Positions 1-21,122 of a stretch of DNA of 64,000 bases are shown here, piece by piece. This DNA comes from Phaeosaccion multiseriatum (lineage: Eukaryota; Ochrophyta, other classes): contig OZ218953.1 in NCBI GenBank assembly GCA_965112735.1, positions 2,604,001-2,668,000 on the forward strand, in the 5' to 3' direction. The stretch's first letter is position 1. Each line of letters opens with the position of its first letter. Below the pieces are notes generated by a model. It searched no databases and was not told the DNA's origin. It saw only the letters and a program-made list of their open reading frames with translations. The position numbers and the translations under genes are program-made.

Positions 1-103
1 TCTAATGTCTTCCTCATCGCCACACCCTCCCGCCACCCCTTGTGCCGCCGCCCTCTTCCGGCATGAGAAAGCTCACTCGATACGAGACCGCAAGGCCAAA
101 TCA

Positions 104-115
104 AGCTTTATTCAG
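104..115 (-). terminator. AATAAA polyadenylation-type signal overlapping the stop codon
   Basis: On the minus strand the stop codon TGA of the GRAM gene runs straight into AATAAA (TGAATAAAGC). This is the only canonical hexamer I found next to a stop in this window. It supports 112 as the true 3' end of the reading frame. Confidence 0.45.
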
Positions 116-2456
116 CTCTTTGCTGTTCCTGCTCCTCCTCCTGATCCTCCTGCTGCTGCTGCTGCTCCTCCTCCTCCTCCTGCTGCTGCTCCTCCTCCTG
201 CTGCTGCTGTTCCTACCGATGCCCCCGCCTTGCTATTTACGGTACCCTGTGGCGCTTTCTTGGCCGCTGCGGCCCGTGACTGCTCCAAGAAGGCCTGAAT
301 GCCCATGGCCATAGATGAAGGTCTCCGCTTATTACCCACCGTACCCACACCACTCCCACTGCTCCTCCCACTGGCGTTGCCACTACCACCGCCCGCCCCC
401 CTGGCCCCTCCTCGCGCAGCTCTGTCCTCTCCTTTTCCGGGGGTGGTGGTGGCTGCTGATGCTGCTGCCGCATGTGGTGCTTCGCTCTGTGGTATTGCGG
501 TGCCCATGCGGGACACATGAAGAGACTCCTCGTACTTGAGACGAGCCTTGCGTTGTACTCTACGGGGGGGGGTGGGGGTGGGAAGGGAGACGAGGGGAGG
601 GGAGGACAGAGGAGAGGATAGAGGAAGAGGAGAGGAGAGGTTGGAAAGCGCTCTCGGAGCTCACACCAAGTCGATCACGGATCACGCACCTCCTCACCCG
701 CCCCACTCCCTCCCCCTCCCTTACGACGATAACGATGCTTCTTTCCTGAAGTGACCCTCCGCCCCCCCCCCCCCCCCCCCCCTCCCCTCACTTGCTCCTT
801 CTCTCCCTGGATCCGCTACAGCAACCCCACAATTCCTCCCATTCGCTGTCCTCTCTTCCCAGCACAAGAAAGATTGACTCACCTTGCCAATATCTCGAGC
901 TCGTCAGTGGGCATGTAGTCATCATCATCATCATCATCATCATGACTGTCATCAAGCGTCCTTCGGTGGTGCTTGGTGTCTCTGTCCTTTCCCTCCTCCA
1001 CCTTGAGGCTCGCAAAGTGGTCCTCCGCGCGCTTCTCTTGCTCCAACTGACACATTTGCACCACCTGCATACACAAGAGCGGAGGGAGTGGGGGTGGACG
1101 GAGGCGAGTTGAGGGAAAGGGAAAAGGAGGGGGAGGGCAGAGGAGGGGGAGGGGAGAGAAACGGAACGGCGGTAGCAGGCAGAGAAGAGAAGAGAAGAGA
1201 AGAGAAGAGAAGAGAAGAGAAGAGAAGAGAAGAGAAGAGAAGAGAAGAGAAGAGAAGAGAACTGTCTTGCCTTACAGCAAGGCCTTCTCTTGTCACACCT
1301 GCTGCAGCAGCTCCTGTAGCCTATCCACCAACTGCGGCTCCATGGAGGCGAAGAGAAAGTCGAAGCGCTCCCCCGCGTGGTCGACAATAGATATCGAGTC
1401 CACCAGTCTCGAGCTCTCCTTTGATACTCGCGCCACACACGCCAGGGGAAGAACTCTGAGGAGGAGCAGGAGGAGCAGGAGCAGGAGGAGGGAGCAGGAG
1501 GAGGAGGAGGAGGAGGAGGAGGAGGAGGAGGGAGAAGGAGGAGGAGGAGGAGGAGGAGGAGGAGGAGGAGGAGGAGGAGGAGGAGGGAGGAGGATGCGGA
1601 AGAGAAGGTGGGGTGAGACGAGTGAGTGAGTAGTAAGTGAGCAGGAGAGGGCATTCAAGTGTGCGTACGTGATTAGAGTCATCTGTTCCTCACGTAGCTC
1701 ACATACTAACTAGTATGACAAACTCACTTAACTCGTTCCACTTCTTCAAACCCCTCCTATAACTCTCGTTACTCACATACAAACTCGCTTCACCTCATGT
1801 GCCTGACTCACTTAACTCGATTCACTTGTTCAGCATTGCATTTCGCTGCGTCCGCAAGGGCCCAAGGCCACTTTGCGTGGCTTGGAATGCTAGCTCTCTC
1901 CCTTCTCTCCATTCTGTCACTACTTGGTTGTAATGCTCGCTCGTTCTCTCTCACTCCATCCTTCTCTCCCCTTTTCTTTCCTTTTCCCTCTCTCACTGTC
2001 TCCCTCCCTCTCTCTCTCCCTTTCTTTCTTTTCCCCTCTCACTCCCTCCCTCTCTCCCCGTTTCTTTCATTTTCCCTCTGTCACTCCCTCACTCTCTCCC
2101 CCTTTCCTCTTTTCCCGTCTCTCTCTACTTCGCTTGCCATACTCTCCCTCCCTCCTCCCCCCCCACCTTCTCCTCTATCTCTCTCCATCCCTCTCTCCCT
2201 CCCTCGCTCGCTCCCCTCCTCTCCCTCCATCCCTCCCTCCCTCCTTCTCTCCCTACCTCTGAGTGGTAAAGCCTAGTATGCTGCTGTGGAAGGCTAGGTG
2301 GTGGTAGGTGAGGTAGAGCTTGCCTGGACGCTTGTTAAAAGCCGCACCACACTCGTGCAGCAAGACGTCCCCACACATGGGCCGAAAGCGCTGCCCAAAC
2401 TCCCTATTAGGAAAGGATAGTTGGAGAGAGAGAGAGAGACAGAGAGAGAGAGACAC

Positions 2457-2505
<49 letters not shown>

Positions 2506-5500
2506 CAGAGAGAGAGAAAGAGAGACAGAGAGAGAGAGAGACAGAGAGAGAGACAGAGAGAGAGACTTGTTGCTTAGTTGAATGGATGGATGGATGGATG
2601 GATGGTTGGTTGGTTGGTTGGTTGGTTGTCTGGTTGGGGGGTGGGTTGGGTAGCTGGTTGGTTAGTGGTTCTGTTGGCAGATAGAAGTATTAGCAGGGCA
2701 CAGGGTAGGCAGAAGCACCAGGGAAGCAGGCAGGGGCGGCAACACACACAACGTACACTCGTACACACACACACCCGCACACAGACACACACACTCACAC
2801 ATCACACACACATACAAACACATACACACACAAACACACGTCCTCTACCCACCTGTTGGCGGGGCTAACATTTGCTGCGCCGCTGTCCCGCAAGGTGGTG
2901 ATGAGGGACGCGCGAAACATGTCCACTGAGCGCAGCCGTTCTCGGACCTGACGGGTCCAGGCAGGAGCAATGGCAGACAGGGGCAGGCAATGCGACAAAC
3001 GCCACCACAACGCCAAAACGTAAGCACGCGCTCGAGTAGTGCAAACATGCATCGATCACACCCATCAGTCTCCCCTCCTTGCCACTCACCTGCTTGTCCT
3101 TCCTCGTCATCCTTGCCCTTGCTTCCTCGGCGCACCATGCCAACAGCTCCCGCCACACGGCCTTGATCAGCACCGTAACCGTCAAACCCCGACGTCTCGC
3201 AACACCCGTCCCTCCTGCTCCATCCCCCGTCCCTGTCCCTGTCCCTGTGCCTGCCTCAGTGGGGCCGAAGAGAGCCTCCTCCTCCGCCACTCGTGTGATG
3301 AGCTTCTCCACATCGGTTCTTGAGCATGCGGAGGGACTTGCCCTAAGGGGGGTAGGGGAGAGTGGAGAGGACAGGGAGGGGTGGGGAGGGGAGGGGGTCA
3401 GTTTCTGCATTCATATCAATCCATTCCACGGCCAGATATCGAATACTTCTGCGGTCAACTCAAGATGGGATTGGGGAAGGAGAACAAGCTGGATGGACGC
3501 ACGCACGCACGCGCATCAATCATGCCAAAATCGTGTGATGTGACTCCCCCACGACAGCCCCCCACTCACTCACGCACTCACTCACTCAGTCACTCACCTG
3601 CTCATTTGCAAGGGGTAGTAAGACAGGGGCTTGGCTCGCTGCGGCTTTGGCGGCTGGACCTTGGCCGCTTGGTAGGCAGGCAGGAGGGTGGCGAAGAGCT
3701 CGGCAGAACGGAGCTCTTCTTGTCCAATGAGACCCTCCAAGGGAAGAGCGTACTTTGTTAGGTGCACCTGCCAAGTCGAGGGGAGCCAATGGGAGGGGGG
3801 TGGGGTGGTGAGGCGCGGTGGGGAGGGGATTCGGAGGCCTTTGGGGCGTTGTTTCTGGAGGCATATGGTGACCTAAGGAGGCACTCGGAGGCAGTTGAAG
3901 GCCTCCTTCCAAACCTACTCTCCACACTCACATTGTTCTCGTGCACATACATCTCCAGGAGGTCGAGCACGTATTGGGGGTCCAGGGTGGGTAGCCCATG
4001 CCTCGGTGCTGTATCTCCTCCTTCTTCGACCTCCGATCCTTCTCGTCCTCCTCCTCCTCCTCCTCCTCCTGCTCCTCCTCCTCCTCCTCCTGCTGCTGCT
4101 GCTGCTGTTGCTGTTTCTTGCCCCTCCTCCTCCGGCCCCTCCTCCAGCTGAGACATCATCATCCTCGCTGCTTGAAGCGCCTTCTGCAGGCAGAGATACA
4201 CGTCATCACTCGCCTCACTTCCCTTGGTGCTGTGACGCAACGTACCCACCGGCCCAGCAGCCTATCGCATTCACGGGGAGAGAGACCGAGACAGAGACGG
4301 AGACAAGGAAAAGAGAGGATAGAGAGGGGAGGGGAGACACATTGATGCGATCGTTCTTGTCTCAGGGAGAGAGAGAGAGGGAGAGAGAGGCAACAAGCTG
4401 AACCGAACGGAACCGAATTAACGTGCTCTTCAACTTACGAGGTTGAAGGGGCGGACCTCGGGAAGGAAGGAGAGAAGCATCACACGCAGCTTCGATGCGG
4501 TCACGCCTGGAGGGACAGACAGAGAGGCAGGCACGTAGGCAGGCAGGCAGGCAGGCAGGCAAGCAGGCAGGCAGGCAGGTAGGCAGGCAGACAGACAGGC
4601 ACGCAGGCAGGCACGCAGGTAGGCAGGCAGGCAGACAGACAGGCAGGGAGGGAGAGAGAGGGAGGTGGTGGAGAGAGAGGGTCAGCACCGAGAGGAAGCC
4701 TCTGATCGCATACAGAAAAAGTATCGACGGATCGAAAGCCCCTGCTCTCATTCTCTCATGGTGGAGCTTTGACCAACGTGAGAGCAGGAGGGTGTGGGGT
4801 GGGTACAAAAGAGCTTTGACAAAACAACACATGAGAGTGCAGAAACGAAGAACACAGTGTGGCAAGACAACCACAAGCAAGACGCAAGCCGCAAGCAAGG
4901 GAGGCAACAAGCAAACACGGTCCTCCCCCCTCAAGCGAAAAAGGGAGAGCAACAGCCCTCCTTCCTCCCCTCTTCTCTCTCTACAGCTCCAGTACGGTAC
5001 CACACGGCACAGCAATGACTCACTCACTCACTCACTCACTCACCGATGGTGAGCTGGACCGACTTCCAGTCGCTGTGCTGGGCCCTGGTGCTCCTCTCTG
5101 CGGACACGGTGTCTCCCTCGCACCTCACCCCAGTGAGTCCGCACGCCAGCAGCACGGTCATGCTCACGTCGCTGATGCTCGCCCACGGTACATCCGGCCT
5201 CACGTACAGCTCCATCTGCCGATAGGGAAGGACGGCTGGTGGGGAGGCGGTCACAGCAGTAGCACCGGCACCAGCACCAGCACCACCACCAGTGGCGGTC
5301 GTGTTGGCCTTATCGCGGGGATGCTTCCATAGAGCGCTTCTGCTTCTCCGCGGTATTTCTGCGAAGTCCAGCCAGGAGGGGCTGCCTGCTTCATCTCCTC
5401 CTCCTTCTCCTTCTCCTCGTCCTTCTCCTCCTTCCCCTCCTCCCTCGCTTGCTCCTGCTCCTGCTGCTGCTGAGCATGCTTCCGCTGCCACTGCTACTGG

Positions 5501-6154
5501 AACGCCCACCGCAATATTCGCTGGGCCGTCTCCTTCTGCCTCCCCCTCCTCTTCTCCTTTTCCTGCCGCTACTGCTGCTGCCACCGTTGCTGGCTGCGTG
5601 GGCAAGCCCAATAGACTGACCTCCTCTTTTTGTTCCTTTTTCCCCTCCTCCTCCCCCTCCTTGTCTTTGTCGGCGTCAGCATGGAGAGTGCCGTTGCTAA
5701 TGGTATCGCCAGGAGGTTCTGTTTCTGGTGCTGATACTGGTGGTGCTGGTGCTCCTGCTCCTGCTTCTTCTATAAGCGCAGGTGGGGTGGACTGGCCTTT
5801 TACAGGCAGCACCTCATTGATGATATCGCCAGAGAGAGAGAGAAGCTCTGCTGTTGATGCTGCTTCTGCTTCAGCTGGAGGCAGAGGTGGATTAAGCTGT
5901 AGCAGCAGCTCCTCTCCTCCTGTTTGTGGTAGTCGTGCTGCTTCTGCTTCTGCTTCTCCTCCTCCTTCTATAAGTGCAGGTGGGTGGAACTGGCCTTCCC
6001 CGGGCAGTAGTTCAGTGGTGATATCAACAGAAGGCAGTTCTGTTGCTGGTGCTGCTTCTGCTTCAGCTGGAGACAGAGAGGGGTTGAAATCTCGCAGCAC
6101 CTCCGCTGGTGCTGGCATTACTTCTCCTACATCTCCTCTTCTCTCTTCCTCCAT
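112..6154 (-). CDS. GRAM-domain protein, 10 exons, 986 aa
   Basis: I built ten phase-consistent exons: 6154-5044, 4506-4439, 4261-3932, 3767-3598, 3342-3090, 2947-2853, 2403-2257, 1455-1299, 1064-883 and 559-112. Exons 7 and 8 carry a GRAM-like fold (about residues 676-780; GKLYLTYHHLAFHSS, then SIVDHAGERFDFLF), a PH-like lipid- or protein-binding module found in membrane-associated proteins. The first 300 residues are acidic and Ala/Pro/Glu-rich and contain two imperfect copies of a roughly 50-residue segment (NPSLSPAEAEAA and NPPLPPAEAEAA). Exon 3 has a poly-Gly run coded by GGA repeats, and exon 9 an Asp-8 run followed by DYMPTDELEIL. I see no TBC or VASt domain, so the wider family is undecided. 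The ATG at 6154 was chosen because it opens the acidic region and faces the divergent gene at 6541; the same frame is open further upstream. Confidence 0.72.
1181..1260. repeat. Pentanucleotide repeat (GAAGA)n in an intron of the GRAM gene
   Basis: About 16 perfect tandem copies of a 5-bp purine unit lie in the intron between exons 8 and 9 of the minus-strand gene. No coding signal is present. Confidence 0.9.
1470..1590. repeat. (GGA)n / (GAG)n tract next to a 3' splice site
   Basis: About 100 bp of GGA triplets; on the gene strand (minus) this is a CCT tract ending at the CAG acceptor before exon 8 of the GRAM gene. It serves as the polypyrimidine tract. Confidence 0.85.
2420..2640. repeat. 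(GA)n followed by (GGAT)n/(GGTT)n
   Basis: A GA-rich stretch (about 2424-2570), then a tetranucleotide run GGAT changing to GGTT (about 2580-2640), fill the intron between exons 6 and 7 of the GRAM gene, followed by CA-rich sequence to about 2840. Confidence 0.85.
4520..4665. repeat. (GGCA)n degenerate tetranucleotide array
   Basis: Some 30 copies of GGCA with occasional GACA/GGTA variants lie in intron 1 of the GRAM gene. The rest of the intron up to 5043 shows nothing I recognise. Confidence 0.85.
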
Positions 6155-6540
6155 CTTGTTCTTTGTGAAGGCTCCTCTGTGTCGAAAGCTTCTGGGAAGC
6201 GGCCTTCCAGTGGACGCGCACGAGTGAAAGAAGGAAGGGAAAGGTTTTTTCTTTGCGGACTCGCGGTTTGGCGGCGCGGTTTGGTCGTTGCCGTTGGGTC
6301 TACAGTGGATCACAGGCTGGCGAGCGTTGTTCCAAGACAGAGCTGAAGCGCTGAAGCAGAAAAAAACAAGCGCACGGGGACGCGTGACAGCTGAACTGCC
6401 GCGGGCAGTAGCGAGGGAAGAGGAGTAGTCGCAGCAGAAGAAGGAGAGGCAGCGCAACCACAACTCCTCCCCTTTAGTCTCTCTCTTGAGGGAGGGGGCA
6501 CTTCTTCTGCATTGAAGGGAGGGGAAGAGGAAGGGGTGCG
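6155..6540. promoter_or_regulatory. Bidirectional promoter region (GRAM / SH3-PX genes)
   Basis: This 386-bp gap lies between the start codons of two divergently transcribed genes. I see no clear TATA box. The role as a shared promoter is inferred from position only. Confidence 0.4.
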
Positions 6541-16699
<10,159 letters not shown>

Positions 16700-16783
16700 G
16701 GAAGGAAGGAGCTATGATGTGTCGGTAGGCATCTCAAAGAGCTTCCCCCCCCGATTGGGCGATTCTTACGCAAATCGAGTGTT

Positions 16784-18773
16784 GAAAAGTCTTGTATCGA
16801 TGTATCTGTCTATGTGAGGGGGGCATGGGGTGAGATCGTAGTCAAAGGAATTCCCCGCAGAAGGGGGGGGGGGGAAATTTTTGGCCGCCGCTAAACCGTA
16901 GAAGGCGAAATAACCGTAGAAAGGCCTCTGAGTGGGCTGAGAGAGGGCCTTAGGTCGTGTACAGTGTGAGCAGAAAAGAAAGCACACCTCCCCGACTCTG
17001 AAAACAAGGGTTCACAACTTCGATTCCATTTGCAGGGGCGGGAACCTTTGTTTTCGCGAGGGTCTCAGGCAGCTACAGGCGTCAATCCAAACAACGCAGT
17101 CTCCGCGCGCGCCTGCGTAGGCTTTGTAGTGGGACGGGCTTTGTCACTTGGTCTCCTGTGCCTCTTCCCTCGCTGCTGACAGTGCCTCCCGTCATATAAA
17201 GCAGTACTGCCTAAGCAAGACCCTCAATGCCCATCACCTCCGGTCACATGATCGGCAGCCCCAGAGTCATGATGCTCTTCTGTGATGCTGACGATTCTCT
17301 GCTCAGGATGTTGAGGGGGTTGCACTAGCGCATGGCCGTGATACCGCCCCACCGACAAGCCGACAAGAGTTTTGCCAAGTCTTCGCCTTTGATTCGGTCG
17401 GTCCCGACATGGTAGCAGCAGCAGCCAGAGGTCCACAGGAGCTGAAGCCAGTCTTAGACGGGGATCAAGGCGAGAAGAGTCTTCTCCAAGCCGCCTCGCG
17501 CTTGGCGTGGTAAGAAGAAGGGTGTTTTTGGCTGTCTCGCGCGCCGCAATGTATCATCGCGTTCTCGATTTACAGGAAGGAGGGGGGCGGCTCTGGGTGG
17601 GCTCCAGGACAAGGCATGTCGGTATGGTAGAGAGACGTCCAAGGGACCAAGATGACGGGGTTGAGGAGTGTGAATGGGCGGGTCAGAGAGCAGAGGGCAC
17701 CTTCTCCGCGGGTCGAAGCAAAAGGGGATTTAGGCGCTTTGCTGTGTGCTCTTTGGACCTAATTTGGACTGATATAAGCATAATAGAGGCCTACACACAC
17801 TCATACTGCAAGAAGGACACTCATGGGGGGTGTACAGGGCCGTCTACGGTTTATTTTTGCCCCGACGGTTTTTTCCGCCCGCCCGCGGCAGACGCTTTCC
17901 CGCTTTTATCGTTGTGGCCTTGTGGTGCAGACACCGACAAGTGCGCCAAAGGACCACTATATGGTCTTCCAAAGTCTCCTGCTGAGCGGCGGCCTTGACG
18001 GGTGGGTGCCTACAACTGTGCTGGTAGAGCTGTCCCCCCCCTCCACCAGAGAGAGGATTTGGCGGGATGTCCCCGGCCGTGTCTCTCTCTCCGCCTCCTC
18101 TTGACGCCCCAAGGCGGCACAATGCTCCACACAAGCTTTTTTCATAGGCGGTGGGTGCACCCTGTACACACCTGCCCGCCTTTGTCGTCTCTCCTTCTCC
18201 CCCGTGCACTACAAGCAACTACAAGGGGCAATAAATCAGAAAATCGTAGATCAGAAAGCGTCCCAAAGCATTACGACATAACAAAAGTGAAACGCGGAGC
18301 AGAAACTGAAATTTATTGGAATATACAATATACGTGACCCCCCCGGGGCGCGTCCAGGTTTTTGGGCGGAGGCGGAGAGAGTGCAGAGCAAACAAAGAAG
18401 AGAGGTGAGAGAAGGAAGAAGGGGACGGGCGTCTATCAGCAGCGAGGATTGTCTTCCTTCGAGATGGGGAGTGCGAAGGCTTTCTGGTTGCTAGACTTGT
18501 TTTGTTCTGAGGTTCACACTCACCGCCTTTCCACTCCCCCCCCCTCCTGCACTCCGCCCCGCTTGCCCTGTTCTACCTTCTTTGCCCCGCCGTGCTTCTA
18601 GAAGGCAGAGCTAGTAGAAGAAAGGTTTACTCCTCTTACAGCAGCAGTAGGAAGCGAGGGAGGGAGCACAAGCGAGAGGGAGAGCAGCAACTTTAAAACT
18701 CAAGACTCAGCGAGCCGGAGCCGACAGAAGAGCGTTCGGCGAAGGGGAGGGAGGGGCGACTACAGCAGCAGTC
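16784..18773. other. Gene-poor intergenic region
   Basis: No exon set with consistent phase and family similarity is visible. Several frames of 60-160 codons exist but look random. The region has few simple repeats compared with the rest of the window, so it may be older degraded mobile DNA. It ends in the presumed promoter and 5' leader of the eIF1A gene. Confidence 0.5.
17224..17436 (-). pseudogene. Possible Ty1/copia protease-like fragment
   Basis: On the minus strand a short open frame ends with HHDSGAADHVTG. This resembles the active-site region of Ty1/copia aspartic protease (DSGA/S-x-H-M-T-G). A stop follows a few codons later. No zinc knuckle, integrase or reverse transcriptase could be found nearby. 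The match is short and may be chance. Confidence 0.25.
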
Positions 18774-19944
18774 ATGCCGAAGAATAAGGGTACGTTGACT
18801 TATTGCGGGGCGGAGGGCTTTCACCGCGTCTCTCCCTCCATCCCTCCGCTCCACCTCCCCCCCCTCCCTCCCCCTCTCCCACCCTCTTGTCCCTGATACC
18901 TCATCTTAATCCGCTGCTTAGCTCTGAGGCAGTGGGGCAGCGAGGGAGGGGGCCTTGAATTGAGGCTCCTTGGAATGAGTCTCTCGAGAATGATCTGCGG
19001 GAAGGGAAGCGGGCGTCGAAGTCACGTGATGCCCAGGGAGGGGGCTCTCTCGCACGCTGTCTTGGGGAGTCTTTGCCGAAGCCTTTCCTCCAACCTCGGG
19101 GCGGAGTCTCGTCTCAGCACCGCATCACGGGATTCTCGTGCCGAGTATTGTTCCGCTTCGGTTCTTTCTCACCTAGATTGAGCACTCACCGTGTGTTTAC
19201 TCATGTCCGCCGCTGGAAGAGTACCCCCCACTCTCCTTCTTTGACTCACTCCTCACTCCTCGCCCCCCATTTCCCCCCGTGTGCAACTTCCTCCCCCTGT
19301 GTGCAGGTAAGGGAGGTAAAAACAGGCGTCGAGGTAAGAACGACAACGAGGAGACCAAGCGGGAGCTTGAGTTCAAGGAGGACGGACAGGAGTACGCACA
19401 AATCGTTAGAATGCTCGGTAACGGCCGCGCAGAATGCTACTGCTACGACGGGTGAGTGAGTGAGTGAGTGAGTGAGTGCGTGAGTGAGTGAGCAAAGGAC
19501 ACAAAAACCACGTAATGTTGAGTCCACGTGAGCGGGCGCTTGCAAGGAACGCCCCTCCTGTGTCGCGGCTTTTTTATGTGTACCTCCTCCCTCTGTCTCT
19601 CACTCCCATTCTCTTCCCCTTCACTCTCGCCTCTGCCTCTCTCTTTCCTGCTCTCTCTTGCTCTCTCTCTCTTGTTGATCAAACACTTTCGCTGATGGCA
19701 GAGTGACGCGTCTGGGGCACATCCGAGGGAAGATGCGAAAGAAGGTGTGGGTGAGCGCGGGAGACACGGTGCTTGTGGGGCTAAGAGACTACCAGGACGA
19801 CAAGGTAAGCACAGCGTCAGGGCGGGGAGGAAAGGACATTGGCGACTTGTCTGTCTGTCTGTCTGTCTGACTGTCTGTCTTCTCTCTGGGGGACCCAGCT
19901 CTTCTCTGCCACCTACCTACCCACGTCAAGGTGCACTTTTTCGT

Positions 19945-19976
<32 letters not shown>

Positions 19977-20288
19977 GCACCACCCCACCCCCCTTCTTGT
20001 GTGAGAGTGACTGAGTGCTGCCCGTCCCTCTTCTGCGAGAGACCCTGACCCAAAGACCCGCATTCTCTTCTCTCTCTTTCTCTCTTTCTCTCTTTCAACC
20101 TGCCCCTTCCTATTCTTTGGTTGTCTCAGGTGGACATTATTCACAGATACAACGCCGACGAGGCACGAAACCTCAAGCAGTATGGAGAGCTTCCCGAGCA
20201 CGCCAGGATTAACGAGACGGCAGTCGATATGGCCATGGATGACGGAGGAGGAGACGACGACATCGGTATCGACTTCGACGACATTTGA
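18774..20288 (+). CDS. EIF1A: Translation initiation factor eIF1A
   Basis: Four exons (18774-18789, 19307-19451, 19702-19804, 20130-20288) encode 140 residues, the usual size for eukaryotic eIF1A. The N-terminus is basic ([18 protein letters not shown]). The OB-fold follows at about residues 33-103 ([43 protein letters not shown]), and the tail is acidic and ends DIGIDFDDI, as in animal, plant and yeast homologues. The protein binds the 40S A site and helps scanning and start-codon choice. Exon 1 holds only five codons plus one base. Intron 2 starts with an expanded GTGAGTGAGT donor. Identification is firm because family similarity covers the full length. Confidence 0.97.
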
Positions 20289-21122
20289 GCAGCAGCCTGC
20301 TCAAAGGGACCACAGCAGCGTCCGTGGATGGATGGATGGATGGATGGACCCCAACCATGGGCTCCCTGCGCTCTGGGGTTTGCAGCTGGGGCTGGAGCTA
20401 GGCTTGGCTTGGACTTGGAGCTCTGGCCGTGCTTCTCGGTGGGGGGGCGGGGGGGGGGGGGGTTGATGACACCATGTACAGGGCAAGGGGCGGGGGGCGG
20501 GCTTCGGGAGGGGAGGGAAGGTGTCTCAGATGGACTTGGACGAACGTACGCCCATAAGACTTGGTCTGAGTAGTAGGGTGTGTGGAGGAGGAACAGCCCT
20601 GTACAGGTGGCGATGGCCCTACGGTGATGACGGTATCGACGACTGCCGAGCGGGGCAGAGGGCGGAGGGCAGAGGGCAGAGGCAATGAGCGCTTGTCGCG
20701 CCGTGCCTCTGTCGACTGAACTGCACTGAAGTGCTTTGTTTGTTTCAGCGGTGGAAAGGAAAGGAAGGCCTTTCTTTCACTCTCGCGCGAGCCAGTGAGC
20801 GGCGAAATGCGGCCTTGTGTCGGTCCACTGAAGAAGGGAGAAGAGTCGCTCGCTGGCAGGAAGGCAAGCAGGCAAGCAGTGCACCGTGCGGTGCGAGAGA
20901 GACGAACTTTACGTGGATGAGGAGGGGATGGCGCAGTGGGCATGGAATGGGGTAAGGATGCGGCAGTAGCAGCGACAGAGGAGGCAGCGCGCAGCCGGTG
21001 GATGGAGTGGTGTGTGTGTTGGGGGGGGGGGCGATAGGAGTCATGTCATCGCATGGCACACCTCGCATTATGGGGAGGGCTTGATAGGTAATAATATTAG
21101 ACTTTGAGTATGTCAGTCACAT
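20289..21122. other. Convergent 3' intergenic region
   Basis: Lies between the stop codons of eIF1A (+) and the CEP104-like gene (-). It contains a short GGAT run (20328-20347) and G-rich stretches, with no gene signal. Confidence 0.6.

Noticed and set aside
5292-6227. 311-codon plus-strand frame rich in Ser/Pro
   Set aside because: It is the antisense shadow of exon 1 of the GRAM gene, which continues in phase into nine further exons.
17826-18170. Short inverted pair GTGTACAGGG / CCCTGTACAC
   Set aside because: Only about 10 bp match and the sequence diverges immediately inside and outside the arms, unlike the two fold-back elements reported.
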